In this document: one piece after another, positions 23,057-35,058 of the stretch
Position numbering within the stretch: position 1 is the stretch's first letter
Layout of the letters: each line of letters begins with the position of its first letter
Assembly: GCF_029227915.1 (NCBI RefSeq)
Contig: NC_079882.1
Location: 22,575,001 to 22,639,000 of the forward strand
Reading direction: 5' to 3'
DNA: 64,000 bases
Source: Hydractinia symbiolongicarpus
Taxonomy: Eukaryota; Cnidaria; Hydrozoa; Anthoathecata; Hydractiniidae
Made by a program: the position numbers and the translations under genes
The notes under the pieces: model-generated
Databases searched by the model: none
What the model saw: only the letters and a program-made list of their open reading frames with translations
What the model was told of the DNA's origin: nothing

Positions 23057-24405
23057 CTATCAGGATTCCTTGATAGAGATTGGAAAAATAATTGATGTTA
23101 TTAAAACCATACTTTGTAATATCCTATTTAAAATTTAAAATATATGGGAAAATAAACATTCTAAACAAGAAATGGTTACGACAAAACATGTAAACCTACA
23201 TTTCCATTTATAACAGCTCGAGAATACAAATAATATTTTCCCGTGGTGGATATTCTTGCATTTAAACCATAAACATCTTCTTTACCTTCCACAAAGATAA
23301 ACTTAATAACTTCTGTTGTCAAATCATCAGCGTTTACGGTAGCAGCAAGAAAATAATCTAGATTCTTTAATTTAGATTCGGCTTTATTTGCTAGTTGGTT
23401 TGGTAGGTTAATCTTGCGAGTTGTTGATATCACAACCTCATAATAGCTACAAGTAAACATTTACTTTTTTAGATAGCACAAATTAAAAAGTTGAATGTTG
23501 CCTCAGAGTTCTCTTTTTATGCTTATGCTAATTTTTGTAGAGAAAGGGAAATTTATAATAACTGACAGAGTTGTTAAATTCAACAATACTTTATTATCAT
23601 AAATGTGCACAGGAAAGAAAGTTTTTTTAGAAAAAGCGAATTTTTTTGCTTTTTTGCGCGGATGACTAAGTTTTGCGGGAATTTATTTTTCGCCTATGAT
23701 CAAACTTAAAATGTAATTGAAAATGAAAAAAAGTAACTTTTTGGTAAAGTCCTTAAACATCTCTATTGCCGATTCACACCCTTTGCTGATTGACGCCAAA
23801 TCTTTCTTCCATAGTGCCTAGCTCATAAATGCTCGTCCTAAGCCTAAAACATCTTTATATTTATGCATGACACCTTCTAGCAAAAGGTAGCAGCTATAGA
23901 TAACTATCTATTCTGCAAGAGGTAGATATTGTTTTTATGAGGGAACACGAGCATGCTTATAATGTTAGAATTAGATAGTAGCTACAATTTTGAAACCAAT
24001 AGTATCCTCGCCCGCCAGATAGTGTAAAATACGCTCGAAGGTTACGAAAGCATGGTTAATTTTGTGACTAAATCACCGTATCACCTGCAAGCATTAGTGA
24101 AAAGCAAAATCTCCGTTCTTCTATCTACTATCAAGCTTCGTAAAAATATATCATTGTTCTATTATTTTTGTCTATTTTATTATTTACAAAAATTGTAAAA
24201 AAATGAGGAATATATACTTTCCTTTTTCTTCTTTTTTGTTGCGTTTTTTGGTATATCTTCATGCACACATTACACAATTGCAGACGAACAAATGATACTC
24301 ACCTGATTGGTCCGTTTTCATCTGAAGGACAAGTCAGTGTGACAATCGTAACATTGTTTGTGTCATTAGTAAAAACAGTTTTTACTAAACCAGGTGGCGA
24401 TGGAT
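23057..24405 (-). CDS. Middle paralogue second FN3 module (three exons)
   Basis: Exons 24303-24405, 23200-23446 and 23057-23123 encode an FN3 start (DPSPPGL..TIVTLTCPSDENGPIS), followed by the region typical of receptor PTPs next to the membrane (YYEVVIS, LKNLDYFLAATVNADDL, a Phe-Val-Glu-Gly-Lys turn, YYLYSRAVI). A short linker exon follows. The module begins and ends in phase 1. The donor at 23199 is GTAGGT. Exon lengths equal those of the right-hand gene (103, 247, 67). Confidence 0.85.
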
Positions 24406-24516
24406 CTAATAAAAAAGTAATTATCAATAACATTCATCATGTAGAAGATTCTATAAATCGCAAATGATTTGATCAGGACTGCTCTAATTTCTCTAAAGTT
24501 ATTCAAATGCACTCAC

Positions 24517-24984
24517 CATTTGGTTGAACATAAAAGTTGTATGGTTCAGCAGATGTTCTTACTCCTTGAATTTCCGCTGTAATATTAACTTGAACACGAG
24601 CTGCTGCAAAGGTTATGTTTGGAACATTAAAACTTAAATGTGGTGTGGTGGTGCTGATAGATGGAAAGAAGAAATTACTTTCATGTTGATAGTCCTTTGA
24701 TGCTGCAATTGCAACCTGAGGAAAGAAAAGCATTGCATATCTTATTGAATACATCAAACAGTAGCTATTATTAATTATTTAAAACTATTAAGGGAATTAA
24801 AAAACCCTAAAATAGAATTGCAGATCATGTTGTGATAACAAAATATGCCATAGCAAATATCAATTAGAACAGGTACATACATAATATTTGTCGACTGAAA
24901 GAGGATGCGAAATTGGTGCTTTCCATGTAAATGTGATAGTTGAAGAAGATATGCTTCCTTGTATTGTATGAGGCTCTTCTAAAA
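24517..24984 (-). CDS. Middle paralogue first FN3 module (two exons)
   Basis: Exon 24881-24984 carries the A-B strands with the FN3-type Trp (TITFTWKAPISHPLSVDKYY). Exon 24517-24715 carries the rest (VAIAASKDY..NITAEIQGVRTSAEPYNF). Sequences are open and 199 versus 193 nt in the second exon, a two-codon in-frame difference. Extracellular spacer or ligand-contact module. Confidence 0.8.
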
Positions 24985-25073
24985 CTGAAAATGCAAGAAA
25001 ATTATAAATTTAATTACCTTCTCATTTCAGTACTCTTAATTTCAAAAAACGACGAAGTTTAAATGTCTCTTAC

Positions 25074-26460
25074 CAAATTGACATCCTTTTAATCGAAATC
25101 TTAAACAACATCTGCCACTGTTACATAATGTTGGAATAATGTGTAGAAAATTTGTAACGATGTAGGGATTTAGCCAGTTAACAGATAAAGGAGATATCCG
25201 TGCAGTGGTACCAATTAGACTCTAAAAGTAATATAAACCGAACAATCTACACGTATAGATTGGGGGAGGAAAAAAGTGGAATAAATTGAGTCATTGGTTG
25301 TCTTATTTACTACCAGTTTTTACGCAAAAAAACTAGCTAGGATGGTGTCTATCTAATTCAAAGATTCCCTTCATTAACGTGCTTTGATTGCACTTTTTTC
25401 GTTCTTAAAATGACTTATGAACTACTTCCTCAGGCACTAGTTTATGCTCCAATTTGTTTATGCTAAAAAAAATTATAATTTATTTTCTCAGAATTTAAGT
25501 TAAAAGGTGCATTACTGGTTTTCATACAGCGGAGCCTGAGGACTAGTAAAACACTTGCAGGGACAGCACAACTTAGTTTCTTGGTGACTTACTCACAACG
25601 GATTCCTTGTGTAATTCGAAAATAAAAAGGAGTGTTTAGCTTTCGCCCTGTTGTTTCTTTCCTAATTCTTTGATCGTATTTATTGTTGATTTATTTCTTA
25701 AATCTATGTTTGACTTCTACAAAAATGAAAGGGATGTGTCGAGAAACTGTTCAAATGTGGAGCATTCATTCAAATGTGGAGCCTTTGTTAAGGCTTGGAT
25801 CCATTAAGAAACATGGAGGTAATGACTAAGTGTGTAGCGACTGGTTGTGTGTTTGTAGCAACTGTATTCGCTGTATTAACTGTATTATACACTTGGAAGT
25901 TGTGGAAGAGTTATTTTTAAGACAGGCAGTACACTAAGATTTGCGGCAAATCCCCGTGTTTTCATTAAACCAAACGGGGTTGCGCTAGGTACTGCTATTG
26001 TTGGAAAGTTCTTTTTTAATAACATTTCACATGTGAAGTCCACATGTGCCAACCAATCGATCCGTATGTGCTGTAGCTCTCAATTTAAGTGTTTCTTATT
26101 GAGTAATCGAGCTGGCCAGCCCTATAGTACTCAATGTCTGTCTTTTAGCTATGATTAATAACTATTGTTTTCATATAAAACAAAACAAAACTGAGGGAAA
26201 TTAATTAGAAAAGCATCTAACACTAATGTATTTGAATATGGATACACCATATTGTACTTTGTATTCTTTCACCCAGCTATCTTCATTCGAATCTCCTTGT
26301 AAAATTATTCCAGAAATTACTACTTGTTTATTAAATACAATGTGAACATAATCGGAAGAATCTGTTCCACACCATGCATATGGACTGTCAATATCAATAT
26401 TTGTTACAGATGAACCGTTACTGCTGTAGATATTCATATCTGTCAATGTTTCAAAACATA
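25074..26460 (-). CDS. Middle paralogue third discoidin domain (two exons)
   Basis: Exon 26222-26460 begins with Cys-Phe-Glu-Thr-Leu and contains the discoidin core ISGIILQGDSNEDSWVKEY. Exon 25074-25221 gives the end (LSVNWLNPYIVTNFL..CCLRFRLKGC). The donor after the first exon is GTTAGA, non-canonical beyond GT; the paralogue uses GTTATA there. An intron of 1 kb (25222-26221) separates the halves and shows only a short direct repeat, TTCAAATGTGGAGC, at about 25750-25780. Confidence 0.8.
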
Positions 26461-26533
26461 CTAAAGAAAAAAAGAAATTAAAATTCAGCATGAACATTGA
26501 TTGGAGCAAGACAGCGCAAAAATGCACTTTTAC

Positions 26534-27057
26534 CTGGGTCATAACCATAAACTTCAACTTTCATACCACACTTGTTTTCACAAGTTATTGCTGTTATTTT
26601 AATATATTTCATTGTTGTGGGCTGCGATATAGAAACAAAAACAGCACCCAAATCTGTATTCTCCAAAAAATTCTAAAAATAATTTACACAGCACGAATAT
26701 ATGTAACACGTAACGTTTCATAATATATATATATATATTTATACACCAGATTAAATTGAATTTTATGCCAGATACTAACCTGTTCTAACTGTGTAAAGTT
26801 TTCACTGTCGTTTGTATAACTTACTATGTATTTTTTCACAAACCGTTTCTTCCATTTTTTGTAAGAACCTTGTATAGATATGCCAGTAACTGTTTTCGCT
26901 TTTATCAAATCAATTTGCAAATACATATTGCTACTTTCTAGAATCATCCCCTCTCCAGCAACAAATAATCTCGCTGATTTTGCATTCTGTCCATTGTGTC
27001 CAATCAACTGGGAATCCTTAATGATACCGCTTGACATACCAAGTGGTAAGAGTATTT
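26534..27057 (-). CDS. Middle paralogue second discoidin domain (two exons)
   Basis: Exon 26780-27057 begins ILLPLGMSSGIIKDSQL and carries MYLQIDLIKAKTVTGISIQG. Exon 26534-26672 ends the fold with IKITAITCENKC and MKVEVYGYDP. The domain lacks the usual first Cys. Exons and introns are nearly identical to 53742-54254, including about 100 bases of intron, suggesting recent conversion between paralogues. Confidence 0.85.
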
Positions 27058-28064
27058 CTAAAGAAGCATAAAAGTTGTAATTCTTTTGCATATATATCTC
27101 TATAATAACCACTCTTGTCGCTACTTCAGAAGCAGTTTGATTAATGGTAGAAAAGCTACCGAATAACAGAATAACTTAACCCTTTCTTTGATTTCAATTT
27201 AAACATATAATATTTAATTAGACCTACAAAGTTACACATTTCATTGACACACGAATTGACACAAAACTTATTAAAAGATAACGCAAAAATGATACTCAGA
27301 TCGGTGACAAAAAATGTGGTCCAACCTCAATTTTTTGAGGTTATTTTAAAATTGGAAAGAACTATGAACTCGCCTTTCATTAGCAGCCGAAATGTTGCGA
27401 AAATACAACTTCTGTGTATACAAAGTCACGATACCGATCCATTATCAATGTCCAATTTTATACCATGACTAATTTTGTCAGCAATTTCATGTTATTTTTT
27501 CCTGTATCATAGAAATAATGATGAAATTTTATTAAAAGTTAAAATAATAATTTAATTTTTGGTTAGTCCTACTGGCTTTGTACTGCTGCTAATTTCAGTG
27601 TTAAGATACGCGACTGATCTGTTTAGACGCAGTTTAAAAATGTTTTCCACTCCTAGAACTTTACGGGAATTAAAGCAAATAATTGAATTTTGTGTCCCCT
27701 ATTAAAACATCATGCGAAGTAAGTCGCAGGATAATCAGGCAGTTCCTTACTTATTGCGCCATATAATTTTATGAATATGCATTGAGCTATATATAATATG
27801 TGTGTGTATCTTATATGCATATCTACGTAAATTCAAATTGGCCCATTTGAAGAGAACACCTGAGAAGGTTTTTATGATAAAAGAAATAGTTTTTTTGGAA
27901 TAAAGTAAGCTCACTCGACTAGCTTGATATACCCTAAATTCGCCACTGCATGTGTCATGTATATTAGGTAAAACAGATACAGACAACATTACCTGCCTAA
28001 ATATGCATAGGGTATAAGATTAACAAGCAGGTTGTTACTTAAAAACATCAACAATTTTACACAC

Positions 28065-29979
28065 CATTCTCTAAGCAACCATAAAGTTCCATTCGCAAAC
28101 ATGCGTGAGCTTTATCATCGGTTCTGTGTACACGTGTTACATACAAACGAACATGGGTAGCTACCATTGATGTTATAAACCAGTTGTATACTACATTGGT
28201 GTTGTCAACATTTTCTGTGAACTTCTGAAATGTATAATTTTACAAACAGAACGAACTGACATTATATAAAAAATAAAATTCCTTTAAAAAATCCAAAAGA
28301 ACGTGTTGTGGGTGGTATTGCACTACCGGACAATCTTCACTTAAAACAAAATATTGTACTCAGTATAGTACAATTAATTGCAGTAACTGGTGTACAATTC
28401 TGTACAATTATATATAAGAAGGATATAAATAGTCCACACATTTGTTTTAAGTAGGTTGCAGGATATTCAGGCAGTAATTTATTCAGTTTATTTGAAATTA
28501 TATCAATAGGACCTTGATATTAGTTTCTTCATCAAACTGATTTGAATTATAAAATTATTTTGGAAATCTTCAACGGGTTCATTAAGATTTTGTGGGATTT
28601 ACTTTTGAAGATCGCACGAGACCGCCATTTTTCAATTCCGTATCTATGTTTGCAGCATCTTATTTTGCATGCAAGTCAGAAAATTAAAAAAAATTGCAAG
28701 TAGAATACTTGATCATTTTTCAATACACCACAGTAATGTACACATTTACCTTGTCGTTGTGAAAACGCGTCCAATCTTTCCCATTGTTTGAGTATTCTAA
28801 TCTGAATTCCACTATAAAATTTGGATCATAATTTGGATCACCTTGAGTAGCAATTCCATTGATTATTGTTTGATTATAAAAAGAAACCTAAAAAGAAAAA
28901 AATAATGTCAATGTCAACAATGTACAAATGTAAGTTGTCATGAATGGAGTCTCCGCATATCCCTATTCTTCTTTTAGGAAATGTTGACAAGGACAAAGTT
29001 ACTATAGATTTCCATATTACACAAATTTTCAAAGTCACATTAAAGCACTGTACTTAGCCTGCGAATATTATATTGAACTATTGCTTGGTCGACAGGCACA
29101 TTGTAAATATTAATTTAACTGGATAGTCGCGTTTATGGTCACAAATTTATGCGCGTTTTTGCTTTATAGCTATCACTTGAGCTCCCCATTCGTTTAAACC
29201 CGAAGTAAGTTGAAACCTAATTATAATTAATTGGAAAAGAGAACTGAGTGATGTTTGAAACATGGTCTTATCCGTAAGTTAATCAATGTATATAACCAAC
29301 AATGTAAAATTTTGACAATTTATTTCGTAATTAAATTTCGTCACTTTGGCATTTGTAATTGTAGCGTTACAATGGATAATGTCTAAGGTCTTGATAAGTC
29401 ACTTAAATCTGTGTGTCACTTAATGACTTTGGAAGCACTCTGGATTAAAGACATTAAACCAGATTTGAATACAAAAGCCACACATTAACCATCAAAGTCT
29501 GATTGATTATGTAGCTTGGTATACCTTAGGGATTTTATTATTATAGCTGTACTTTTTATGTTCAAGTAACCTTATAAGAACGTAATGTAAATACTGTATG
29601 ATATGTGTGTTATTGATTCATTTTAGACCTGAAGATAAAATTTAATTTTAAAATATATTGTCGAAATTAAACATTGAAGGTTATATTTATTGATTAATAT
29701 AATTACCGCGATGTTTTTATTGCATAAATTATCCCTAAATTTCCTCACTGTTTGAGATATGTGAAGAATGTTGAAAACCCCTTTGACCTCTTCACAATAC
29801 CTGAAACCATTCTGATTGATAAGTTCTTTCACGACTACACCATGTTCCTGAAGAATAAAGTCTTCCACGCGACGGTAAAAAAAAGTCCGCACTTCCAGTA
29901 GAAAATATTGAACTGTTTGATAATTGACTGGAAGTGATCAATCCATTTGCCATTCCAAGAGGAGTGCGATCTGTACATG
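28065..29979 (-). CDS. Middle paralogue first discoidin domain (three exons)
   Basis: Exons 29801-29979, 28750-28887 and 28065-28224 encode a full F5/8 type C domain: CTDRTPLGMANGLITSSQL, then RGRLYSSGTWCSRERTYQSE, VSFYNQTIINGIATQGDPNY, and CLRMELYGC. The first exon is one codon longer than the right-hand copy and two longer than the left copy; the extra codons lie in the loop after SSS, where all three differ. Confidence 0.85.
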
Positions 29980-31082
29980 CTTAACGAAAGGAAAATATAA
30001 TTTGTAAATGGTTCCCTAAACTCTGCAGCCATTCTGGTAGAAATTGTTTCTAAACAAGTTTAATAATTTAGACACTACAGATTTTCATCAACATATATAC
30101 AAGGCAAGAAGCTGCTCAGCTTGAAAAATGGGTAAAACGTAATAATTAGGGCAAAATTAGCCAGGGAACCGGCGTCAGAAAGTAAATGGGTGACCGGGCG
30201 TTGAGCGTCCAGTAGAGCGTTTAGAGCACATACGGTTAGAGTGTGTGGAGCGCTTACAATGATAAAGCCTTTCAAACGTTAAACGATGGTAAAACCTGTA
30301 GTTACACTTAAAATTCAATTACCCTAGGTTCTGACAGTCAAATAAAATTTATTTAACATATATTATGGTTTTCACACAATTCGCAAGTAATAACGCCTAA
30401 AACTGCCTAAAAATCCGATTTTGCCCGAAATTTGGGTAAATTCTGAAAAACTGCAGAAATCGGATTAATCACGTGTTCAAAAATTAAAGAATATTTCGTT
30501 GTGAGTTTCAAGTTTTAAGGACTTCAAATTTACAAGACAACTTTATTTCGTGGAGGGGAATCTTTCGGAGAATTTTGGCACGTAATTAATCCAATTACCC
30601 GATTTTTTGGGTTTTACATGAAAATCGGTAGAAAACGGATTTTAGGGCAATTTTTGCCATTTATTTAACCAAACTATGTAAAAACCAGAAATTATGTTAT
30701 ATAAAATTAATTTAGGAACTTTAAATAGAATGTAAAAATTTTTTTCTTGAAGGTATGTAATTTTAAGCAGATAGTGGTGTATTAGACAAATTGTGATGTC
30801 ATAATCGAAGAATTTTTCTAAACTCTCCCTTAAAAATCGATCAAAATTTTTGGGTGTTATTAAAAAGGAGAAAGAAAATGCTAAAAACGCTTTTTTATTA
30901 TGCTAATTCTTTCTTGAAAGTTGGTAAATGAATTGTTGTAAACCACTGTGTGAATATTCGCTGTCATGTTTATGCTTGCTAATATCTTTATTTACTTGGC
31001 CTGGGTCATTGCATTAAAAAACTATTTAGCGCATGTTTAAAATGTGTTATGTGTGTTACTAGAAAAAGAAAGAAAACCCTAC

Positions 31083-31143
31083 CATTTAACACAGGTGCCA
31101 CATAATTCCAATACAGAAACGCTTTGATGACAACATACTTCAT
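31083..31143 (-). CDS. Middle paralogue signal-peptide exon
   Basis: Twenty codons from ATG at 31141-31143 (MKYVVIKAFLYWNYVAPVLN) plus one base, with donor AATG|GTAGGG. It matches exon 1 of the other two paralogues in length, ending and phase. The hydrophobic core is weaker than in the others (Lys-Ala-Phe and Trp-Asn-Tyr), so secretion efficiency is uncertain. Intron 1 (29980-31082) holds diverged copies of the paralogues' intron 1 sequence but no Helitron pair. Confidence 0.7.
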
Positions 31144-31778
31144 TATACCAGAGTGAATGTTCATTTGAAATTAATTGTTCTAAATTAACATTTGAATGAG
31201 ATGATGTTTAATTAAATACTCTGGAAGCCGAATGTAACACTACAAGACATATCTCCGAGCACGCTTTTTATTTTTCATTGCTATGAAATACTTTCTCTCA
31301 AAAATGCATAAGACAAATTATTAACATCTAAAACTTGAACTTAAAAGGAACTAAAGATTGATCCAATAATGAAATAAAAGTTATCTGTTAGAATAATGAT
31401 TTGTTTATAACCTCTGCATATGCTAAAAAATATCACGCCAACTAAGCTTGTTTTTGTATGGTATATGTAAATATAAAAGATATTATCTCCTCCACAAATT
31501 ATAGTAATTTCCATACAATACATCATTACAGATAAAACATTGGTTATATCAGTGTTCACATGATACTCATTATTTATGATTCCATGGAAAGAAAGTGATT
31601 AAAAACTGTTTTTCTTCTTGATTGGAGTAGAATTACAGGCTGACATGGTCAACAGTAGGAGAAAAAGTGCTGTTTTCATTACAACTCTTTACCAATACTT
31701 TTAAAATGGTATATCAGGCTCATAATATACTAAAAAGTTTACTTATGCAAACTCAGTAAAGCATTAAAAAAAACACGC

Positions 31779-31843
31779 CAAAATTATGTTGGTTAGCAAA
31801 TTAGTAGCGATACGCTACTAATTTGCTAACCAACATAATTTTG
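31779..31843. repeat. Perfect 31-bp inverted repeat with a 3-nt loop
   Basis: Arms at 31779-31809 and 31813-31843 are exact reverse complements (arm begins CAAAATTATGTTGGTTAGCA) around the loop ATA. It lies about 640 bp upstream of the middle gene's ATG. It could extrude as a cruciform or be a collapsed foldback transposon. Confidence 0.9.
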
Positions 31844-33789
31844 ACCGAAACATAAAATTGCTGTAAAGACAAAATTTTAAAACATAAAACAATAGTGCTT
31901 TTTGACCTTTTTGGGTTGTTAAAACTCGTTAGGCATGTGAAACGTAAGAATATTATAATAATCGTAAAGTAAATGATTGTTTTTACAGAGCGAAACGTTA
32001 TGTTGTAAAGTGGTTGAAGCTGTATAAAAATATATAAAAGGTTGATGGTTCTCGCTTCTTCCGTCGCTAACAGTATCTTGCATCAATTGATTACTGTTCT
32101 GCAGGCTATGATTCAGTTTGATAAATTAGGATTTTATGCAGAATTGATTCTTTAGTTAACGCAAACATTTTGAATTCATCTAAGCTATTTTGATTTTATT
32201 TGTTTGGGAATATTTCCGACTTTAAGAGTAACTCCATCTGTAGCCTAGATAGTATAAAAGTAGGTTAATTTTGAGCTTATGCAGAAGATATTTAAGACCT
32301 AGAGCTACATTTGCTGAAAACCACAGTATTCGCAGGACCAAACTATAGTAGTCAGTCTCGAATGTTTAGTGCTAGAATAGAACATAATAATTTCCGCCCT
32401 CCGTTTCAAATATAGATGGATTCAAAAGACGCAACACGTTTTTATAAAAAAATCATAATCGCTGGGTTTTTTGGATTAAACACTCTATCTTCTCTCTAAC
32501 GAAAAGGAAATAATTGAATATTTTTATGTTTTTATCTTAGACAGCGTGTCCAAAAATTTGGCAGCGTACTGTTCTTTATATCGAGACGTTAAGATTAGTA
32601 GAAACAGCGCAGTGTAAACTCTAAAGAATGGTAATACATTCTTTAAAAAAATTGCATTGGTGACTAAACATAAGAGCACAATAGAATTCTACGGACTTAC
32701 ATTTCCTTCCGATACAAATCCACTCTTTACATACTGATTGCAGTCACATTAGAAACATAGGTAATGCATCGTTGGGACTTAAACCCCCAAGTAAAACTAA
32801 GCAACCTGTTGGGGATTGCCATGGTGATGTCAGTATGAAAAAAAAAAACTAAAAAGACCACAAGACTATAAAAAATCAATCATCAGTTCAAAAAATTTAA
32901 GCATGATGGGATAATATATTAAAGAAAACAGCTCTTTGTCATGCGATCTTAGCTCATACACGAGCAAAATTGTTTTGTTTTTTTAGTTTTGATCTCAACA
33001 ACAGTTGTGTGCGAACTAAAAGTCAGTCGGTGTTAGTACACTATAGAATTATAAGTAAAATATTTAATACTAACTTAAACCATTTATCACTTTTTTGGGT
33101 TGTGCAATAGGATTAGCCATATATAGATACAACAACAGAACTGTAGATCAGCTTTTTCTGCAAGTAATTAGCATTTATGGCTTTAGGTCAATTAAAAATT
33201 CTTTCAAAAGTAGATAATTTCTTTCGTAATTGTTTTAACCAATCAAACCATTTACAAATCTCTTCGAGAAGGTCTTTTAAGGAGGGTATACCACTAGCCG
33301 CAACTGATATGTTTATTCGGTATAAAAAAATCTCAATATTAAAAAGAACAATCTAACAGCTTTCCAATTTTATACCAGTAGGCTGGAAAAAATACGTTAT
33401 CGTTTAATAAGAACGTTGCAGATTAAATAATGTTTTACTGACACTAATCAAAATAATTCACATTCTAACTTTAAAGCGAAACTGTCATTAAGTGTTCACA
33501 CACATATTATTATTCTCATTTAATCTGGTTTATTTTAATTGATGTACAGAATTAAATAGATATTGATGTAGTTTAATGCTTCTTAATCTTCTTTTATTTA
33601 ATAATCATTAACTCGTCTATTATGCAAAGTGTCCTGTGGTTACTTTGTTGGAGTAAAAAAACACTGGGGCTGAAAACCCTTTGGGGGTTAGGGCGGAAGG
33701 GCGGACGGGCGGAAGCAAGCACAAGCGAGCAAAATTATTAACGATCATTATTTTACGTTTTAATAATTCACGTCGAAGTGTAGGGTTAT

Positions 33790-33850
33790 TGATTCTAAAC
33801 CGTTTTGATGTTGTATAATGCAATGCAAGCCACGAGGTGAAAATATACAG
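33790..33850. repeat. Short dispersed repeat, copy 1
   Basis: The core TTTTGATGTTGTA, then GCCACGAGGTGAAAATATACAG, recurs in diverged form at 39922-39980 (GCCCGAGGTCAAATGTACAG) in the same orientation. Class unknown; no tRNA-type boxes were identified. Confidence 0.4.
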
Positions 33851-34909
33851 TCAGTGCCCTTTTATCATGTATGTCTGTCTAGGGCAAAATATGTCCCCTA
33901 TCTTTTTTATTAACACTTCATATAAACTTGTTTTATTACATAGCTACATCTAGTAGAAAACATTTTCTAACTAGTAGAATAACAAATAGAGAATGTCAAT
34001 AATTCCAGAAAAACGTTTTGAAATAAGTTTCGATACAAAGATTATGCAAATATGATAAAAAATCTTATCACATGGTTAGAGTCTTTCTTGCACTGTGATG
34101 GGTTAACCTGCACGAAATATATGCTATATTTTTTATTTTCTACTGAGAAACGAGTGCAATTTTTACTTAGTTAATTCTTCAAAGCAAAAAGATATTTTTT
34201 CCATGACTGGTTAATAAATCGCTGAGTAAAGTTATTGCTGTCTTGAAAAACGAGAACTTGTTTGTAAATTTGTACCATAATTTTCTCCTCATAAAAATAA
34301 TTTTTTTACGAAACAAACTAACAATCAATCATAAATATTCACAGTTTAATTATTCTTTTTTTGATATAGACATTAAAGAGAAGTGCCAGTGCTCTCCACC
34401 GTAGAGATTAACTGCAACTTAAGGTTAGTGAGGTTATATTTATAGCGCGTTGAAGGAGTTTTTTAATTCGATTGTTTAGCTAAAGCTATTATATATCTGC
34501 GGTACTTTATTAAACATATGTAAATATTCTTGTGAGTTAATCGCCATATGGAACGATTTTCCACTACAAGCGAAGAAGAAATCATGAATTTACAAGATAA
34601 ATCACTGCTTTTACTTTGCTAATTTATATTGAAATAACATGAATATATTACTCTAAAATTTATTTTTATTTAATTTTAATCAGGCGTGACATAAACAAGC
34701 TTTGTTTTTCTTTTAAAATAATTACTATCTCGGGCATAATTTGTTATAAATTAAAAAAATTTATTATGAAATAAAAGCTTTGATCACATATTATTTTGCA
34801 ATAAATTTTTTCGCTGTTGAACTTCATAAACCGTGATTGAATGTGATTAATCATCTTCCGAGTATGTCAAATTAATACAATGATTTATGCTCAGTTTATA
34901 TGATAAACT

Positions 34910-35058
34910 AGTTATCGCACTTGTTCTCGAAAAATATCGTTATATTTTCTTCGTTTTTTAGTTCTCGTATATTTCACTTGCCTTGTGAAATATGTAAACG
35001 AGAGCATAAAAAACTCAAAAAAATATTTCCATTATTTTTTCGGCACTGTGCGATAACT
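34910..35058. repeat. Foldback element of about 149 bp
   Basis: It starts AGTTATCGCAC and ends GTGCGATAACT, with the arms continuing imperfectly to a centre at about 34985 (GTTCTCGTATATTTCAC against GTGAAATATGTAAACGAGAG). The whole unit is therefore one long imperfect palindrome, typical of a foldback MITE. Confidence 0.7.

Larger units (their letters stand above)
18600..31143 (-). pseudogene. Discoidin-FN3 receptor tyrosine phosphatase, middle paralogue; phosphatase half broken
   Basis: Twenty exons on the minus strand match the right-hand gene: 31083-31143, 29801-29979, 28750-28887, 28065-28224, 26780-27057, 26534-26672, 26222-26460, 25074-25221, 24881-24984, 24517-24715, 24303-24405, 23200-23446, 23057-23123, 22587-22713, 21525-21640, 20382-21441, 19960-20288, 19151-19290, 18877-19012, 18600-18674. 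Predicted order: signal peptide, three discoidin domains, two FN3 modules, membrane helix, D1, D2. Exons 1-15 are open and in phase. D1 has a nonsense codon (20906-20908) and a 26-bp deletion at about 20621. D2 has a nonsense codon (20107-20109) and lacks the AG acceptor at 19291. If expressed, translation would stop after about 946 residues, inside D1 and before its catalytic loops, leaving a membrane receptor without phosphatase. It may be a pseudogene or a decoy receptor. Confidence 0.85.

Noticed and set aside
33660-33720. GC-rich GGGCGG patch as a CpG-type promoter
   Set aside because: It is short, made of GGGCGGAAG repeats next to CCCTTTGGGGG, and has no gene start near it; more like transposon end sequence.
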